Of a stretch of 17,270 nt of DNA, positions 15,886 through 17,270 are shown piece by piece. The translations under genes and the position numbers were made by a program. Under the pieces are notes generated by a model. It saw nothing but the letters and a program-made list of their open reading frames with translations, was not told where the DNA came from and searched no databases. Each line of letters begins with the position of its first letter. Positions within the stretch are counted from its first letter, which is position 1. The stretch is from NCBI GenBank assembly GCA_041569895.1, contig JBFFXF010000157.1, positions 1-17,270 of the forward strand. The letters are read 5' to 3'. The stretch comes from JBFFXF01 sp041569895. Lineage in GTDB: Bacteria > Planctomycetota > UBA8108 > JACQVS01.

Positions 15886-15966
15886 AGTCCGATCACCGAT
15901 TCCGATGGCCGATTCCGACTCCGATTCCGATTCCGATGACCGAGACCGACGACCGATTCCGACTTC
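15886..15966. repeat. Degenerate hexamer array, CCGATT/CCGACT
   Basis: Repeats of CCGATT, CCGACT and CCGATG, with occasional gaps, run right up to the stop codon of the acidic-tail gene. It is a different hexamer from the neighbouring CCCGTN array, about 20 bases away. Together with it this fills nearly the whole 208-base gap; I see no gene or clear terminator there. Confidence 0.82.
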
Positions 15967-15972
15967 GCTGAT

Positions 15973-17270
15973 TCAGTCGTCGTCGTCACCGTCATCGTCG
16001 TCGTCATCGTCGTCGTCATCGCCCCGGCCCGGACGCCTGTCGTCGTCATCATCGTCGCCCCCGTCGTCGTCGTCCCCGCCGCGACCGCCTCGATCACCGT
16101 CGTCGTCGTCGCTCCGGCCCGGACGCCTGTCGTCGTCGTCATCATCATCGCCCCCGTCATCGTCATCCCCGCCATCACCGTTACCGCCATCGGGATCGCC
16201 CCCACCGCCGGGCACGCCGTTGTCCCCGCCGGGACCGCCGTCTCCGCCCGGATTCTCGCCCGGCTCCTCGTCGGGCGCTGGCGTGGCCGGACCGGTCGGG
16301 CCGCGGCGGCGCTCCTCGGTCTCGACCATCATGTAGGGGAAGCTGCGCTTCGGAAACGGCAGCATGCCGCCGGCCGAGCCGAATCGCCGCACGGTTGACG
16401 GCTTGCCGCTCGAGGAGAAGTCGTAAACGATCGCGACGCCGACCGTATAGTCGCCGGCGAAGTTGAACTCGCCTATGCCGGCGACGTTCACGTACGGGAA
16501 GAGCGCGTAGGCCACCTGGCCGCCGAGCACCGGCTCGTCGACGTCGCCGAACATGAAGCCGGCGGTCGCCTCGGTCACCAGTCCGGGCACCATCGAATCC
16601 CAGTCGTGCGTCCAGAGGGCGTCGACGCGGCGCGTGATCCGCTGCACGAGCTTGGTGGCGCCGTCACGCTCGACGGTCTCCGAGTTCAGCGGGATGACGC
16701 CCTGGACACCGACGGAGTCCGTGCCGTTGATCTCGAACCCCCCGGTGGGACGGGCGGCGAAGAGATCGCCGTGCCGTGTCGTGTGACGGTAGTCGAAGAG
16801 GGCGGCGATGCCGATCTCCAGCCCGTCCGAGACGCGGATGCCGCGCTTGAAGGCGCCGGTGGTGACGTCGAACTCGGCCCCGCGCTCGCGAAACGTCACG
16901 TCGCCGCCGATCTGCAGACCGGAATCCGGGAACGGCAGCACCGGCAGCGTGTAGTTGACGCCGAGCGATCCGCCGTACGTCGCGGACTCGCCGGGCTCGT
17001 TGATCCCCTGGTTGGTGACGTCGACGAACAGGTATCGCCACTTGTCCCAGCGCCCCGAGTCCGGAGCCGGGCCGCCCGCGTCCTGAACGGACGCCGAGCT
17101 CGGGACCGGCGCGGCGTTCGGGGAATCTTCGGGATCCGTGGCAACGTCCGGACTCCCGGCGTCCCGACCCTGGGTCGGCTCGTCCTGACCCTGGGTCGGG
17201 TCGGCCTCGGCCGGACCCTGGGTCGCGGCCTCGGCCTGACCCTGGGTCGGCTCGGCCTGCTCGGGCTCGG
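15973..17270 (-). CDS. Envelope protein with probable beta-barrel domain and extreme Asp-rich C-terminal tail, N-terminus beyond the window
   Basis: 431 residues visible, open at the right edge; a GTG at 16941 is internal, because the frame continues upstream. From the edge inward there is a Glu/Ala/Pro linker with four Thr-Gln-Gly repeats, then about 240 residues beginning GRWDKWRYLFVDVTNQG with alternating strand-like segments (GGSLGVNYTLPVLPFPDSGLQIGGDVTF, GLEIGIAALFDYRHT, GQVAYALFPYVNVAGIGEFNF, YTVGVAIVYDF), which read like an outer-membrane beta-barrel or a beta-rich surface protein. The end is a Gly/Pro linker and a tail in which about 41 of the last 68 residues are Asp, broken by RRPGR. 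Such tails can bind Ca2+ or other cations. I do not recognise the family, and no function is claimed. Confidence 0.75.
   Translation of the reverse strand, partial: EPEQAEPTQGQAEAATQGPAEADPTQGQDEPTQGRDAGSPDVATDPEDSPNAAPVPSSASVQDAGGPAPDSGRWDKWRYLFVDVTNQGINEPGESATYGGSLGVNYTLPVLPFPDSGLQIGGDVTFRERGAEFDVTTGAFKRGIRVSDGLEIGIAALFDYRHTTRHGDLFAARPTGGFEINGTDSVGVQGVIPLNSETVERDGATKLVQRITRRVDALWTHDWDSMVPGLVTEATAGFMFGDVDEPVLGGQVAYALFPYVNVAGIGEFNFAGDYTVGVAIVYDFSSSGKPSTVRRFGSAGGMLPFPKRSFPYMMVETEERRRGPTGPATPAPDEEPGENPGGDGGPGGDNGVPGGGGDPDGGNGDGGDDDDGGDDDDDDDRRPGRSDDDDGDRGGRGGDDDDGGDDDDDDRRPGRGDDDDDDDDDDGDDDD
16024..16176. repeat. 90-base imperfect tandem duplication encoding the Asp-rich tail
   Basis: The 24-base stretch beginning ccggcccggacgcctg occurs at 16024 and again at 16114, exactly 90 bases (30 codons) apart, followed by similar GTC/ATC trinucleotide runs. 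In protein this gives two RRPGR blocks, each flanked by long Asp runs. The duplication and the surrounding Asp-codon microsatellite suggest expansion by slippage or unequal exchange. Confidence 0.75.
17166..17248. repeat. Four copies of GACCCTGGGTC encoding a Thr-Gln-Gly repeat
   Basis: The 11-base palindrome starts at 17166, 17187, 17214 and 17238 (spacings 21, 27 and 24, all multiples of three). On the minus strand it encodes Thr-Gln-Gly within an E/D-P/A-T-Q-G-Q repeat, a low-complexity linker ahead of the barrel-like domain. The repeats may continue past the right edge. Confidence 0.8.

Noticed and set aside
15805..15966. Possible CRISPR array
   Set aside because: Units are only six bases, contiguous and degenerate, with no spacers of regular length.
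13950..16205. A 751-residue minus-strand open frame starting with Met/Thr repeats
   Set aside because: It is antisense to DUF1553 and DUF1501 coding sequence, and its Met/Thr start is the Asp-tail repeat read in another frame.

Overview
This is a high-GC Gram-negative bacterial window, apparently chromosomal. The paired DUF1549/DUF1553 cytochrome and DUF1501 genes, a formylglycine-type sulfatase, several lipoproteins and two Tat signals point to Planctomycetota or a nearby lineage with the same gene families. That placement is inference. I found no rRNA, tRNA, CRISPR array, integrase or transposase.

Layout. (1) 1-4601, minus strand: a two-gene respiratory operon. A lipoprotein fusing two c-type heme domains to an ethylbenzene-dehydrogenase-type heme b domain is followed 11 bases later by a Tat-exported molybdopterin oxidoreductase that resembles nitrite/nitrate oxidoreductase alpha (NxrA) and runs off the left edge. 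(2) 4602-4763: the leader and promoter region of that operon, holding a perfect CRP/FNR-type palindrome and a 20-base perfect palindrome. (3) 4764-5429, plus strand: a broken cyclase/kynurenine-formamidase-family gene. (4) 5494-7005, minus: an ethanolamine-permease-type APC transporter. (5) 7046-9455, minus: four overlapping or tightly packed lipoprotein genes, CsgG-like, a small unknown, DUF4810 and DUF799/GNA1162. This is the known CsgG-DUF4810-DUF799 trio with an extra member inserted. (6) 9712-11142, minus: a secreted sulfatase. (7) 11361-15764, plus: a TM2 protein, then a DUF1549/DUF1553 cytochrome overlapping a DUF1501 protein. (8) 15973-17270, minus: the C-terminal part of an envelope protein with a probable beta-barrel and an extremely Asp-rich tail, open at the right edge.

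How the parts relate. The molybdoenzyme and fused cytochrome would form one extracytoplasmic electron-transfer complex, with molybdopterin passing electrons through an iron-sulfur subunit expected beyond the left edge to heme b and then hemes c. The lipoprotein operon looks like an outer-membrane assembly. The DUF1549/DUF1501 pair and the sulfatase fit planctomycete-style degradation of complex polymers, though substrates are unknown.

The short intergenic gaps carry degenerate hexamer arrays (CCCGTN at three places, CCGATT at one), each beside a gene 3' end. No gene-free stretch exceeds 300 bases; the longest is 9456-9711.
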